From the NCBI RefSeq assembly GCF_018873765.1, contig NC_057920.1, positions 12,847,307 through 12,911,306 on the forward strand: a DNA stretch of 64,000 bases. Reading direction: 5' to 3'. The notes under the pieces were generated by a model. The model saw nothing but the letters and a program-made list of their open reading frames with translations. It was not told the origin of the DNA and searched no databases. The first letter of the stretch is position 1; every line of letters starts with the position of its first letter. Shown here piece after piece: positions 35,743-47,699 of the stretch. The stretch is from Telopea speciosissima. Lineage: Eukaryota; Streptophyta; Magnoliopsida; Proteales; Proteaceae. The translations under genes and the position numbers were made by a program.

Positions 35743-38457
35743 TTACCAGTAATCCCCACAAGAGCAACATCCTTCTTTGAAATGATGGAAACGGAGGGCA
35801 TCCCGCACAATCAATTCCCTAGTGGTGACAAGAGATATTAACTTCATCACTATGTGACAATCTGTGCAGATCCGAAGATTCTTCATAACATGGATTGGCA
35901 TCCAAGGAGGCAAGTTGATCAACCCAAAAGCTACTGCAAGCTTCTCGCTATGGTAGCCTTGAGTTCTACTTGTACTAATTTTGTTCACATATTTTCCTGT
36001 ATCTTCTATCTTCTTAATTAATTCTTCTAACATCCTAAGGACATCATTGATTTGTGGGTGGTTCGTGTCATCTACAGTAAACACATGTACCCTGTTATCA
36101 ACTTCAATCCAGCTGCAACCGGGGTTCTTCCGAATTCCCTTCTCCCTCATCAATTTTCTTACTTCTGCAACACCATCCAACCTGCCCACATCAGCATATA
36201 AATTGGCTTGAAGAACATAACTTCCAGAATCTTCTGGATCCAACTCAAGCAAGTTCTTGACAGCACATTCAGCCAGTTTTGTGTTGCCATGGATGCGGCA
36301 AGCCCCAAGAAGAGCTCCCCAGATGCTGGCACTTGGTTTGATGGGCATATTGTCAATCAAGTTCTTGGCCTGTTCTAGCAACCCAGCTCGACCAAAAAGG
36401 TCAACCATGCACACAAAATGCTCAGACCTTGGACAGAGTCCATGATCTTTGGTCATGGAATCAAAATAATATTGACCTTCTGATATGAGTCCTGAATGGC
36501 TACAACCTGATAGAATGGCAATGTAGCTTATATGATCAGGTGCCAGGTCTGCCTTAAACATTTCTTCAAAAATCTCAATCACTTTCTTCCCTTGACCATT
36601 CTGAGCATAACCTGTCATCATGGAATTCCATGAAACTAAATCCTTATTGATTATTGAATCAAAAACTTCTCGTGCTTCATTGATGCGGCCACATCTTGAA
36701 TACATTGTTACAAGACTATTGGCAACTGGCACATCAGAATTGAATCCAAACTTTGTAGTTTGAGCAATAATTTGGTTGCCAAGTCTAAGTACTGCAGCGT
36801 CAGCACAGGCACCAAAAACAATTGCAAAAGTAATCCAATCTGGATTCAGTCCTTCTCTTAGCATCAGAGTGTACAATTTCAGACATTCTTCCTGAAACCC
36901 GTATTGTAAATATGTAGCCAACATTGAGTTCCAAGTTATTACATTCCGTTCAGGTATCTTGTTGAAGTATGTTCGGGCTCTGTCAATATCACCCAGCTGG
37001 GACAACGCACTGATCATTGCTGTCCATGATATTATGTCTCTTGCAGGCATGAAGTGAAACACACGGTTTGCATTTTGAACACTTCCACACTTAGCATACA
37101 TTGTAAGCAGAGCATTTGCAACAGGAACAGAGGAGTCCAGTCCAATCTTAACTGTATAGGTATGAAGTTGTGTCCCAACAGAAATATCTTTTCTACTTGC
37201 ACACATGCCTAGAACAGTGGCAAGAGTATACCTGTCTGTGGTAACTGGAACCTCTCTCATTTGGTTAAACAACATCAATGCTTCTTCTTCGTAGCCTGAT
37301 TGTGCATAGCCTCCAATTAAAGAAGTCCAAGAGACTTCATTATGTTCAAGTAAGTTATCAAACACCCGCTTCGCCTCTTTTAAGCATCCACATTTTGCAT
37401 ACATATCAATCAGACCACTACCCATGTAAACATCAACTCCTGATTCATATCTAATAATACGGGCATGAAGATGTCTACCCCATCCCAGGTCAAGAATGCT
37501 AGTGGAAGCACTAAGAACACTAGCGTAAGTCATAGAGTTGGGTCTAAAACCTTCGTTCCACATTTCTATGAACATAGAAAGAGCTTGGGCCCCAAGCCCA
37601 TGCTGGGACAAGATTGAAATCATTGTGTTCCATGATACATGGTCTCGCTCAGGCATCTGATGGAACAATTGGAGTACTTTTTTCACGCCAGAAGATTTTG
37701 AATAGCCAAACAACATACTATTCCAGCAAAAAAGACTTGGATTGGGTAGCTGGTGAAACACTTGATCGGCCGAGTTCATAGATCCACATTTAATATACAT
37801 ATCAAGAACCGACGTTTCAACAAATGGGTCTCTTACAAAATCAAATTTCACTGCAAGACCATGCACTTGCGAACCAAATTCAAGGAATTGAAGAATACCG
37901 CAAGCCTTCATCACACAGGAGAAAGAGAATGAATCCGGTCTACAATTAAAATCTCGAACCATGGAAACAAAAACCTTCAAAGTTTCTTCATATTGCAGGT
38001 TTTGCATATAACCTGACATCATTGAGTTCCAAGAAACAGAATCTCTGTCCGGCATTTCCTCAAACAAATGCATTGCCTCAGTCAACCGACCCATATCTGC
38101 CAAACCATTTATCATCGTATTCCAACTGAAAACATTGGGTTTCTCAATTTCACTAAAAACCCGTCGTGCGTCTTCGATTGAGCCACATTTTGAATACATA
38201 TTCAATAAATGGTTTTGAAGGAAAATTGAAGACCCAAAACCCGTGGACATCAGGTAAGCATGAAGCTTTCGAGCATCGTATATAGATTGGAGATCTCCGC
38301 AGGCTTTCATTGCTTTGGAGACTTTCTGGGAGAAACCCATGTAGGAATTGTCCGTGGAGTAGTCCAGGTATAGAGAATTCATAACCTTTCTTGCGAGACC
38401 TTCTTGGGAGGATAAGTAACGGACAAATAAGCGCGGCCATGAAAGCCTGAGGATCAT
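35743..38457 (-). CDS. DYW-type pentatricopeptide repeat protein (PLS class), 904 aa, intronless
   Basis: An uninterrupted 904-residue frame. PPR motifs run from about residue 45 to 690 in P, L and S types (SWNTMISILSQHGLGAQAL, NALLTMYAKCGS and similar). E and E+ motifs follow, and a DYW deaminase domain ends in the exact tripeptide DYW. Predicted catalytic and zinc residues are present: H836-S-E838, C864-x-x-C867 and C898-S-C900. Such proteins bind organelle RNA one base per repeat and change specific cytidines to uridine (family knowledge). The basic, acid-poor start (MILRLSWPRLFVRYLSS) suits a mitochondrial or plastid presequence. A later ATG at codon 27 is a less likely start because the presequence would be lost. 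I do not assign an editing site or symbol. Confidence 0.96.
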   Translation of the reverse strand: MILRLSWPRLFVRYLSSQEGLARKVMNSLYLDYSTDNSYMGFSQKVSKAMKACGDLQSIYDARKLHAYLMSTGFGSSIFLQNHLLNMYSKCGSIEDARRVFSEIEKPNVFSWNTMINGLADMGRLTEAMHLFEEMPDRDSVSWNSMMSGYMQNLQYEETLKVFVSMVRDFNCRPDSFSFSCVMKACGILQFLEFGSQVHGLAVKFDFVRDPFVETSVLDMYIKCGSMNSADQVFHQLPNPSLFCWNSMLFGYSKSSGVKKVLQLFHQMPERDHVSWNTMISILSQHGLGAQALSMFIEMWNEGFRPNSMTYASVLSASTSILDLGWGRHLHARIIRYESGVDVYMGSGLIDMYAKCGCLKEAKRVFDNLLEHNEVSWTSLIGGYAQSGYEEEALMLFNQMREVPVTTDRYTLATVLGMCASRKDISVGTQLHTYTVKIGLDSSVPVANALLTMYAKCGSVQNANRVFHFMPARDIISWTAMISALSQLGDIDRARTYFNKIPERNVITWNSMLATYLQYGFQEECLKLYTLMLREGLNPDWITFAIVFGACADAAVLRLGNQIIAQTTKFGFNSDVPVANSLVTMYSRCGRINEAREVFDSIINKDLVSWNSMMTGYAQNGQGKKVIEIFEEMFKADLAPDHISYIAILSGCSHSGLISEGQYYFDSMTKDHGLCPRSEHFVCMVDLFGRAGLLEQAKNLIDNMPIKPSASIWGALLGACRIHGNTKLAECAVKNLLELDPEDSGSYVLQANLYADVGRLDGVAEVRKLMREKGIRKNPGCSWIEVDNRVHVFTVDDTNHPQINDVLRMLEELIKKIEDTGKYVNKISTSRTQGYHSEKLAVAFGLINLPPWMPIHVMKNLRICTDCHIVMKLISLVTTRELIVRDALRFHHFKEGCCSCGDYW

Positions 38458-38958
38458 TCAATATTGGAGAAGCTTCACTTCCAAAGCAACGAGATTTCAT
38501 TTCATCTCATTTTACCTCCGTTCTCTATCTACGAAGAAGAAGAAAGAGAAGAAGCAAAAAGTATTATTAGTTACTACTTACCAACGTGGCTACTTGGCTC
38601 GACCGCACGACGACGTCACGAACTCAGTCACGATCTGGGTTCGAGTTAGGTCAACTTACAAGTATCAGCTCCTGAAATAAGCCACGATCCCCACATGTTT
38701 TCAGTTTCCCTCCACTTTTGCCTATCTCTGCGTTCAAATCAAAATCATGAATCTTAATCCAAAACCCTTTCCAAGATTTATATAAATAAGCCCCGTCTGT
38801 CCCTTCCTCTACAGTAGAGCTTAAGCCTCACCTTTTTTCACTCTTATCTTTCTTTCTTACTCAGTTCTGAAAGTACGACAAGACATTGTCATTCTTCTTC
38901 TTCTTCTTCTACTACTACTACTACTACTACTACTTGTACTAGCCTTGGAGAGAGAGAG
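38458..38958. promoter_or_regulatory. Shared promoter region between the PPR and SIAMESE-related genes
   Basis: The two genes face away from each other with 501 bp between start codons. A TATA box (TTTATATAAATA, about 38777-38788) serves the plus-strand gene, with the transcription start likely near 38815. The plus-strand leader holds a (TTC)n and a (CTA)n microsatellite at 38892-38933 and a GA run at 38949-38958. No TATA box is evident for the PPR side. Confidence 0.6.
38892..38933. repeat. (TTC)6 and (CTA)8 microsatellite in the 5' leader
   Basis: Two adjacent trinucleotide arrays about 25-67 bases upstream of the start codon of the SIAMESE-related gene. Confidence 0.9.
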
Positions 38959-39168
38959 ATGGAGATGGAGAAGGGATTGGAGAAGATAGAAGGAGGTTGG
39001 GAGACCCCGAAGCGTGGAGAGTATCGGATCCCAAATGCTATGGTTTGCCCGCCGCCACCAAAGAAGAAAGCAGTTTATTATGGGAAGATAAGCAGAGATC
39101 CGCCCAATAATGGCTACTTCAACCCACCTGATCTCGAGCTTCTGTTTGCCATGCCGCCAAGACGCTAA
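38959..39168 (+). CDS. SIAMESE-related cyclin-dependent kinase inhibitor, 69 aa
   Basis: A single-exon frame that starts at the ATG after the GA-rich leader. The family signature is clear: a TPKRGEYRIP segment, PPPPKKK in the middle, then RDPP, GYF.PPDLELLF and AMPPRR at the very C-terminus. SIAMESE-related proteins inhibit CDK-cyclin complexes and promote the switch from mitosis to endoreduplication or cell-cycle arrest under stress (family knowledge). At 69 residues it is short for the family, and it ends right after MPPRR, without the few residues some members add. It is closest by eye to the small SMR6-like members. The sequence is intact with a TATA box at the expected distance. Confidence 0.9.
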   Translation: MEMEKGLEKIEGGWETPKRGEYRIPNAMVCPPPPKKKAVYYGKISRDPPNNGYFNPPDLELLFAMPPRR

Positions 39169-39921
39169 GCTTTGCTTGAACTGGAGCGGTTCTTCGAGGG
39201 AGGGACTCACTTGTACTCCTTTACACTCTCCTTTCATGAACGTTTGTTTTTGTCGATACTGTAATGTAACATGTAGTCCATGGTATTTTTGTTTCCGTCC
39301 TCCCATCCTTTCGTGTGCAAGGTTTCATTTTTTGTGATTCAATTTAGTGAAATGTGATTCTGTCACTACTAGTTAGTTCTTTTTATCATAGGTCCAAGAA
39401 ATCTGGAATCGGATCTGGATCGGTTTTTGAATCGGCATGGAGCAGAGCATTTAGGGCTTTCCCATACAAATTCGGCCCGAGTCAGATTAGAGAGAATCAG
39501 TGTTAGTCAGAATCAACGGATTCGATCTGATTCTTAAAACCCTAAGTCCAAGGCAGGACCTCACAATGATTCCTAGTGATGTTTCAATTGCAACCATGGT
39601 TTTAAGAATTGGAATCCAATCTTTGATTCCGATTGGATCAGAATTATGTTGTCGCAAAGGACAATATGGCGAACGAAAACATCTTAGTAGCCAGAGGAAA
39701 AAGAAAGCAAAAGTGATTCATCTATGCTCATGTGGTAATGGTTGAATCACTTGATTATTTACGTTTCAAAAAACCGGTCCAATTTTTAGGATTTTGGTCA
39801 ATTCAGAGCGATTCTATGGTCGATTCCACAAATCAGAATGGTAATTGGGAGAGCCCAATTTCATTACTGATTCCACTTCATTGAAAAACGATTCAAACAA
39901 TTATATATATATTATATTCTA

Positions 39922-40311
39922 AGGGTGTAAATCGATTATTCAATTCGGTTTTGGTTCAGTTCCGTAGTGTTGGTGTGATTTGAAATCGAATCAATTCTAA
40001 AATTTGATACTCAAACTGAACTTGTTCGATTCGATTCGGTTTCGAAATTTGGTTCTTACACACTTTAGTTGTAGTTACTATACTCAGTCCATAAACTATA
40101 ATATAGTAGTATTATAAGATCTAATATTAATATTAGTAATATATAGTTATATACCACAATGTATTAATATACTATGACAGAATAGTATCCAAATTTGATT
40201 CAGTTCCTATGCTAAAACCGGAACCGAACTCGGTTTCTACATTTTCAAAACGAGTTTGAACCAAATTTGATTCGGTTTGATTGATTCGGTCTAGTTCCAA
40301 ATTCACACCCT
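39922..40311. mobile_element. hAT-like MITE
   Basis: Ends AGGGTGTAAAT at 39922 and ATTCACACCCT at 40301-40311 are inverted repeats with one mismatch. Subterminal TTCGGTTTGGTT-type words occur at both sides. No coding sequence. No exact 8-bp target duplication, though TTATAT words flank both ends. Confidence 0.6.
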
Positions 40312-40889
40312 AATTATATCTCTTAAATGTTTCAACAAAACTAACTACCATATAGGTTTTGTGTTCATATAAGTTAGTAGCTACTGCCCACCAGGAATTG
40401 AGATATCAATATCAGTATCGGTCTCGACCGATACTGATTTGATATTGATCCAGATCGGACGGTATTGGTTTAAATCAGTTAATTTTATACCTATTTTTCA
40501 TTTCAAATTAAGTTTTTATACGATTTTACCCTTATAGCAATATTCGATCCAGGATCGGCCAAGTATCGATATCGGCCTCAATCGATACCGATGCAGCCGG
40601 CTGATCCAATGCCGATACCAATCCAGGCTAGCCACAGCTGATCCACCTAAGTAGTGACTGAGTCGCAATTTCCATGTAAAACCCATGGAAAAGAAAATCA
40701 ATCTAGTTAATTGTGTAAAAATTAAGATTTAATTTATTGGACGTGTTGAATACACCTTATAGATGTAGTGTCTTTTTAATTGTCTTTCGTCTTATTGCCA
40801 AAAATTCTTTTAAGGATATAACATAATTTGATGGACCAAGTTATCCTTCATCCCTTTCACTAAGGCAAGTTCAAATGCGCACGGGTATC

Positions 40890-40983
40890 GGGAGGGTTTT
40901 TTAGGGGAACATACTAAAACCTATAGGGGTTTGTGAACCCTAAGGATGGTGGCGGGACATAGTGGAGGAAAACTTTGTCCTAA
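40890..40983 (+). repeat. Dispersed repeat family R1, copy 5 (partial)
   Basis: TACTAAAACCTATAGGGGTT, then TGTGAACCCTAAGGATGGTG, then GTGGAGGAAAACTTTGTCC, the right half of the family. Confidence 0.65.
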
Positions 40984-43424
40984 TTTGAAAGTGACACATC
41001 ATTATTTCAAAATTAACAAGTGCTATTGTGATGCATATATTTCAAATACACATGTGAAATGACAATATTTACCTTTATTAGGAAAAAATGGTGTAATGTT
41101 AAAAAGACAGAAAAGTAGAGTTACTATCTATAACTTTACTTTTTTACACTTATAACACACATTTTTTTTCTTCAATGAGGATAAAACATAAAAATTTTAA
41201 AACTACCAAGAGGGTGAATGGATGACAAGGGGACACATTGACATACACGGGAGGGTAAATGATTGAATTTAAATATGATTACATGTGGTCAATCCAGATC
41301 ATTCCTTCCATATCTAATGGTCAAAATTTTCCAAATCACTAAAAAATAGATTCTATCTAAAGAAATCTAGACGAGCTTGTCTAGAAATACGCACACCCTA
41401 AAAATATAATAACGTGAATAAAGTTTTGGGAATTCAAATGATATAGATAATACACCAAATCTTAGATTATCTTCACCATGATGACTCGTACCAGAAGAAA
41501 ACAAGCCAAATATAAGCGTAGGAGAAAGTTTACTCGACATTTTACTCATTGTTGTCGTTACATTGCTCATTGATCATTTAGACAATTGGATACAAATGAT
41601 AGACCATATGTCAAATTTCATGACCTATCTCAATTGTATGAACTACCAACTATAAAAGAAAAAAATCACTTGTTCTTCAATGATCTTAGTTCTTCAAACA
41701 AAAACAATAGTTTCTCTAAAAATTATTAGAGAATGCATGCTTCTTGTAATTGAAAACACCTATATTAATAGACCCTAAGCTCATGTGATCTATTAAAGCC
41801 CTGGATTGCAGTTGTTTGAATGCTGACTCATTATGTCAATTCCCCCCCCCCCCCCGGCCCTCTTTATTCTCTTGTTTACATGGAGGGGAACAAGATACCT
41901 ACATTCAGTATGCATCAAGTGTCAAACTCTTGTCCAACAAAATTTAGGGTTCAGCTATACATAAATGAATCCAACTTAGTAAGTTGCAAGGACTGAACCA
42001 TTAAGAATGAAAAGGCGTAATCACTCCATTATAAGATTTGCAATATAAGCAACATAATCTTGCATTTACCTACGCAAATTTTGTGGATTGGAACTCAGAA
42101 TAACTGTCAATCGACGATTGGGTTAAGGTTCCCTTTAACTTGAAGACTCTCTCAATGGCAGAAAGCTCTGTTGATGTAGTGTCTGACCCACAGAATTTTG
42201 TCCAATCATTGACTGTTATACAGCAGCTATGATTTTACTACCTCGATTAACAGTACCAGCAATGAGAGGAACTTGAAGAAGCGTATAAAGCTCATCCAAG
42301 TATTGAATGGATGTATGTGGGTGGACCTGTTTCAACAAACTTTCATAGTGATTAGTCAAAGGATTACACTGCTTGTCAAGCAAGAGTTGGAGAAGGCACA
42401 GCAATTGCCTACAAGAACGTTTCCTGCAATTGTCTGCCTGAACACTTCTATGCGAAGAACATCTGGAATCATCATCTCCATTTCCTGATAAAAATTATCC
42501 CAAGCAAATCAATCGTCCTACAAAGCCTCAAACAGGTAATGCCTACTTTTGTGGAAGTAATATGCACAGAAACCTACAAGCATAAACACAAACCTAACTC
42601 AACTCTGGAAAGCCTCCCAAGTACAAGAGAGAGCCCAACCACCCTGACCACAGACTCAACTGAACAAATCCTTTCCCCAACTGTGGGGTTGAATCCTGTT
42701 CGGCCATTCAACTCTATTTCAGGCCATGTTTGCTGTCAACCCAAAAGCCTATCATATCTTCTCAGCACTTCTTCCCAAGTCATCTTCGACCTACCCCTTT
42801 GTCTTTTAATTCCTCTAATCTCCATCAATATCAGTCTTCCTGCAAGTGCACTTAATGAAAAAATCCCAGAAATTATCACCTTTTTTATCATTGGTTCTAG
42901 ATCTTCTAACTCGTTAGAAGTTCGAATCAGCTACCAAATCCACCTCATAATTCATTCCTTAGAAGTAGCATTTTTTTTATTTTAGGGTCCCAGATGTCTA
43001 GACATTAGGTTCACACAGATTGAAGACAAGAAGTTCATATAGCATGCTATCATACCAATATAGGTTGAAGACAGGGAAGATTTTTTTTTCTAATTAAAGA
43101 AAGGGAAAATATTATTGTAACCAAGGTTGGTGAAAAAAAAAACATAAGCTTACTTTTTTGCCCGTTTAGAATAATACACTTTTTTCTCCAATAATGGTAA
43201 ATCCTGTCATTTCACATGCCTATTCGAAAAATGTGCATATTTTAATAATGACATAATGACGAGTCACTTCCAAATTATTTTGAAAAAGCAATTTTATCCC
43301 TACAATAACTTTTGGAAATAAGACAAGGGGCAATCAAAAAAAGGTTACAACTTTTCACTTCACAATTTTGGTGACAACAAGATGCCCCTTAAAAAAAAAG
43401 TCACCACACATCTTGGGTATAACC

Positions 43425-44091
43425 TAGAGATGTAAACGGATCGAATTCGAATCGGATTGGGTACTATCCGAATTTGAATTCGTTTACAATTCCGCTATCC
43501 GAATTCGATCCGAATATCCGCCGAATATAATAACACAATATCAAATTCGAATTCGACTTGTTAAACGGATTCCGGATATTATCCGGTTCGATTCGTTTAG
43601 CGGATACCAAATATCCGAATGTTTCTATCCGATTGTCCGCTTACTGTTTTTTATTTATTGAGCTTTATTTCTTCTTAGAAATGACTTCATTACACTTCGT
43701 TTTTCAAACCGATTTGAAATCCTGTATCACATAATACATAAAATGCAAGGAATATAATAAAGCAGAAAAGCCTGATCTAAAACCCAACCAAACCTACAGT
43801 ATCCGAATATGGAACAACCCAACAAATATAAGCAATAGGTGATACTATAGATAAGACTAATAACAAATCCAACATACAACAACCAGATTCATACAGTTAA
43901 AAAAAAAAAAAACAGAATTTGAAAGATAGAAACTCATGTAAATCTGTTGCCGACAAGCTTGAGATCGACAACTTGAACAATGAGTTCTGGGACTTCAGAG
44001 GACGATCCAAGAGATGGATTCGCTAGAAATTATAATGGTAGAAATGGCATCAAGGGTAATGCTATAAAGAAGAAAACGATGCATATGAAAC

Positions 44092-44154
<63 letters not shown>

Positions 44155-44940
44155 CTCGACATTTGCTCTCTGGTGATTGCGCATGCGAACAGCGTCTCTT
44201 GTAACAACGAAGATGTGCGCAGGAATGCATGAAACGATATGTATATGAAACCAGAGAGAGAGGGATTGTAGATTTGTAGTCACAACGAATGGAAGGCAAA
44301 GAGAACATTGAGCTTTAGGGTTATACTTGAGAGTCTTGAAAGTTGAGAGTTGAGAGACCGAGAATCCGAGATTTCAGTTTTCAAAGAGGTTTTTGGCTTT
44401 CCAAGTTTCCATCGAGACTTTTGGCTTTCCTATCTTTTTTTTGTCTTATTTACATTTTTACTTGTGGCTTTCCATCGAGACTTTTGGCTTTCCATCTAGA
44501 CTTTTGGCTTTCCTAATTCTTTTTTTTTTTGTCTTATTTACATTTTTTTATGTATTTCTACTTTTTGTTTTGTTTTTATATGTTTTTTTAATAGGTATAT
44601 GATAACATCTATCATAGTCAAATAGTAATATATATAAAACAATCATATTTTCTAACTTACTAGCTACTAAGTTATAATTATAAATAAAATACAAAATCCA
44701 AGAAGGCAACTTAAACGGATAGACGGATACGAATATTTTATTTCGGATATTTTAATACCGTCGGATAGCTAAACGAATCGGATAATAATCGGTCGAAAAC
44801 ATGGATTACCATATTTGTATTTGATTAGTTTCGGACGGATTCAGATAGTTTCCGGATAGTGAATTTCCGAATACGAATCCTCATAAACGAATACGAACCA
44901 GGATCGAATACGGATTTTCGACTATCTGTTTACATCTCTA
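43425..44940. mobile_element. hAT-like DNA transposon, 1,516 bp, with 8-bp target duplication
   Basis: Terminal inverted repeats TAGAGATGTAAACGG at the left and CTGTTTACATCTCTA at the right. Perfect 8-bp target duplication GTATAACC at 43417-43424 and 44941-44948, the hallmark of hAT elements. Subterminal stretches are packed with ATCCGAATTCG-like words. The interior has a (GA)n run at 44096-44149 and a short open frame at 43980 (MSSGTSEDDP) that may be the relic of a transposase start; no catalytic domain is present. The matching site in the intact eIF6 intron is empty (near 55216). Confidence 0.9.
44096..44149. repeat. (GA)n microsatellite inside the hAT-like element
   Basis: About 25 consecutive GA units, the longest simple repeat in the window. 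Confidence 0.95.
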
Positions 44941-45246
44941 GTATAACCCTACTAACACTGCCACAATCATCCACCATATCTATGGACAAACTTCACTAAA
45001 CACCCATCCAACTAAGAACAGCAAATTTAGATGCCCCTTTTCTTCTTGTCGTTTTTCCATGGAAGATGATGTAAGATGATGTAAGATGCTGACCTGAGAA
45101 ACTAAAATCAACCTTCCAAGTTCCAAACTTGTTGAATCAATGTCACTAGTTAAGCTAATTGCCATTGAATCAAACCTAGGCACTGGCATTCTGCAGCTAA
45201 CCAACAAATGACAAATGGTTAACAGGTTCAAACTATGAACTAGATT

Positions 45247-46060
45247 GATGCAGGAAAATCAGAGAAAAAGGCTTATTTTAGTCAAAATAAACCTTGGATA
45301 TGGTTATATAGGTATTGGGCCTTTGGTCCATGGGTATTCTTTGTAATAAGTCACTTTAATGGGCAGATAATTTGGGTAAAGCTTAGGAATACAGAATTTA
45401 AGTTTCCCTAGTAGCACAAAGAGTTAAAAGTCAAATTGGTTATTCCTGCCCTAGTTTCATTAAGATTTCTGAAGTTGTAGTTATCCTTTATTTCCTAGTC
45501 AGTTTAATAGTTGGTTTATGTTCTTTTCAGTCTATTATTGGAGGAATAAGTAGTAGCTTGAGTGGTATTAGGATTAGGCAAGTTCTAGTCATGTTAGGAG
45601 CCAAGTTTTGAGAGTCTATATATACCAATATACCCAGACATTCAAGCAAACGAAATTCCTTATTGAAGCAATACTGTTTCTGTTTAGTCTATGCCATGTG
45701 GATTCATGGTGGTGGAAATTGATTTCTATACAAGCTTAATGGATTTCTTAATTCTACTTGGGTGAATTAGCAAGGACCTCAGGTGGATTCCTGGGTCACA
45801 GCATATGGAGTCCTGCACCACTTCTGTTTCTATTCTTATCTTCTTATTTCCTTCAATTATTCAAGACAGTTTTCCAACCCCTCCTTAGCTAACAGCACTC
45901 CTGTTTTCCCATTCAACTACCAAAGTCTTCCTTATCAGTCTCTCTCAAATTATAGTCTTATTTCTTACTTTATTCTCTGCCATAGTTCCATGTTTCACAT
46001 ACCTACTCTGTTTTCTTGTTTTGGCCTAGTCACACCCCTCATGTCATATGAGATTTCTGA
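45247..46060 (+). repeat. Old LTR fragment shared by both eIF6 copies (pseudogene side)
   Basis: Opens TGATGCAGGAAAATCAGAG and runs through TATATAGGTATTGGGCC and ACTTTAATGGGCAG to a promoter-like CTATATATACC near 45617. It matches 58124-58790 in the intact gene's intron, so it was there before the duplication. The exact right end is unclear. Confidence 0.55.
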
Positions 46061-47699
46061 ATTTCAATTTTAATTGACAGATCTGATATACTACAAAAAG
46101 CAACAAATTACTCTTTTTAGATTTATCGAAGTTCTCCTTTCTTCAAATTTGTCCATATTAACTTCTGATATTTTTCTTATGTTTGAATTCTGTTTTCTTA
46201 CTTATTTATCTGCTATGTATCGTTCTGCTAATTTAGCTTCTGCCCCCTTTCATATCTGCTGCTATTTTCTCTATCTGTCCTTTTGCGCTTGGAGTTCCAC
46301 CCCTAGCAGATCCTACATTCCTACTTCTTGAATTCCTAGTTTTGGGAAGGATATCAATTTGCATTACTCAGACCCAACAACCATAAGTGGGCCTTCTTTA
46401 CCATTCTAATCATTTTACATTGCTTTGTTCCGTCACCAATTTGTTTAAATTTTTCCGTTTTTTGTTCTTAATAACTCCCTTATTCATTTAGAAAAGGAAA
46501 AAAACATCTCCAGTGACTTTATGGTGGTTGAAGTTTACCATGGTCAGTGGTAATGTGTGGCAAGAGAAGCCCATTCTTGATTCCAACCATGATAAGCAAT
46601 ACATGAGCAAAACATATTGTGAAAATTGAAAGGATGGTTATCAGCTTCTAACCTAAATGAACTCATAGCTCTCACCACTTACCAGCACATAGCCGACCAA
46701 TAATTCTAGTGCCTCGGTGCCTCCTATGGATGTTTTAACCACAGGAATAGCATCAGCTACCTCAGGTTCAAATACAGAAAATGACTCAGGAAACCATCGG
46801 CATCTTCTTAACACAAGATGGCAACAGAAAGAAAGGTAGTTTTATAAAGCTTGAGCATACTAACCTGTAAAAGCTTTCTGAGCCTCCATTAGCAACCAAA
46901 TAGTATGCATTGGTCAACTTGGAGAAAACCCTACTTCACAGGAGTTCTCAAACTGGAGTCCTGCACAGGTTTCATCATATAAAAGAATCTTGAATGTGCA
47001 GGCCAGAAATGTGAAACAGTATAGTATTAAACCTCAAACAGCACATATAAAAATACTGATAAGATACACTAAGACAGCAATAAAATGAATTTGGAACATT
47101 ATACTTACTTATATACCCGGAAATGAGCCAATTTCTCATATCATGGGGGCAGGGCTGAGCAAAATGGAACAGAAACAAAAATGAGAAACATGCCTACACA
47201 ATTTCTAAAACAGTTTTAACCTGTTAAAAAACTGTCTATACTTAAAACCTCTTAGATCTATAACATAACTTTAGTTTCATGGCTATGTTACTCACCATTT
47301 TATAGCCAAAAAGTGCTTGGAATGTTAAGGTCTTCTAGACTTTCAGTCTTTCCAATGCCTACTTTCCCAGCAATAAAATAGTCAAAGCAAGTTGGGAAAG
47401 AATGGGAAGAGAAGAGGGGAGTATTCAATGCCAATTACAAAGTATCAGTTCATCAAAGCTTCTCATGTTGTCAACTGAGCTTCCTCTTTCAGGTAAAAAT
47501 TAAAATATACATATGGTACATAGACTTGTACAATCTAGTAGGGACTGTTTGGGTTCATGTAGGGGAAACACTCCCTGTGTTCCCTAGCTTCCTTGGAATG
47601 TTGAATCTAATTTTGAGGAACAACAGTTGCACCAGGAACACATCCATGGCACGAATCCAAACTTCCTCCTAACTGGATTTTTGAGCCAATGGACACATA

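Larger units (their letters stand above)
39340..41390. other. Intergenic, repeat debris, no gene recognised
   Basis: Degenerate GAATCGGATCGG and ATCGGTATCGAT words fill 39390-40640. Two definable items are listed separately (39922-40311 and 40890-40983). A short near-perfect palindrome lies at 40411-40438. Confidence 0.6.
42097..46962 (-). pseudogene. Broken copy of eIF6
   Basis: Copies of eIF6 exons lie at about 46865-46962 (exon 2), 46683-46775 (exon 3), 46541-46590 (exon 4), 42402-42470 (part of exon 6) and 42097-42326 (exon 7). Introns are kept, so it arose by DNA duplication. Damage: a lost base in a GGGG run of exon 2; an 8-bp insertion (GGCACCGA) in exon 3; the exon 4 acceptor changed from GCAG to GTTG; exon 5 deleted; part of exon 6 and intron 6 deleted; a lost base in exon 7 giving a stop at about 42216-42218; and a further deletion near the C-terminus. 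The copy of exon 1 is absent. It cannot make eIF6. Confidence 0.95.

Noticed and set aside
38153-38500. A second minus-strand gene overlapping the PPR start
   Set aside because: It is an out-of-frame shadow of the PPR coding sequence with no domain.
42216-42404. Short open frame resembling eIF6
   Set aside because: It joins parts of exons 6 and 7 through a deleted intron in the pseudogene, and the upstream exons are broken.
44030-44308. Long serine-leucine open frames opposite the GA run
   Set aside because: They are translations of the (GA)n microsatellite inside the hAT-like element.
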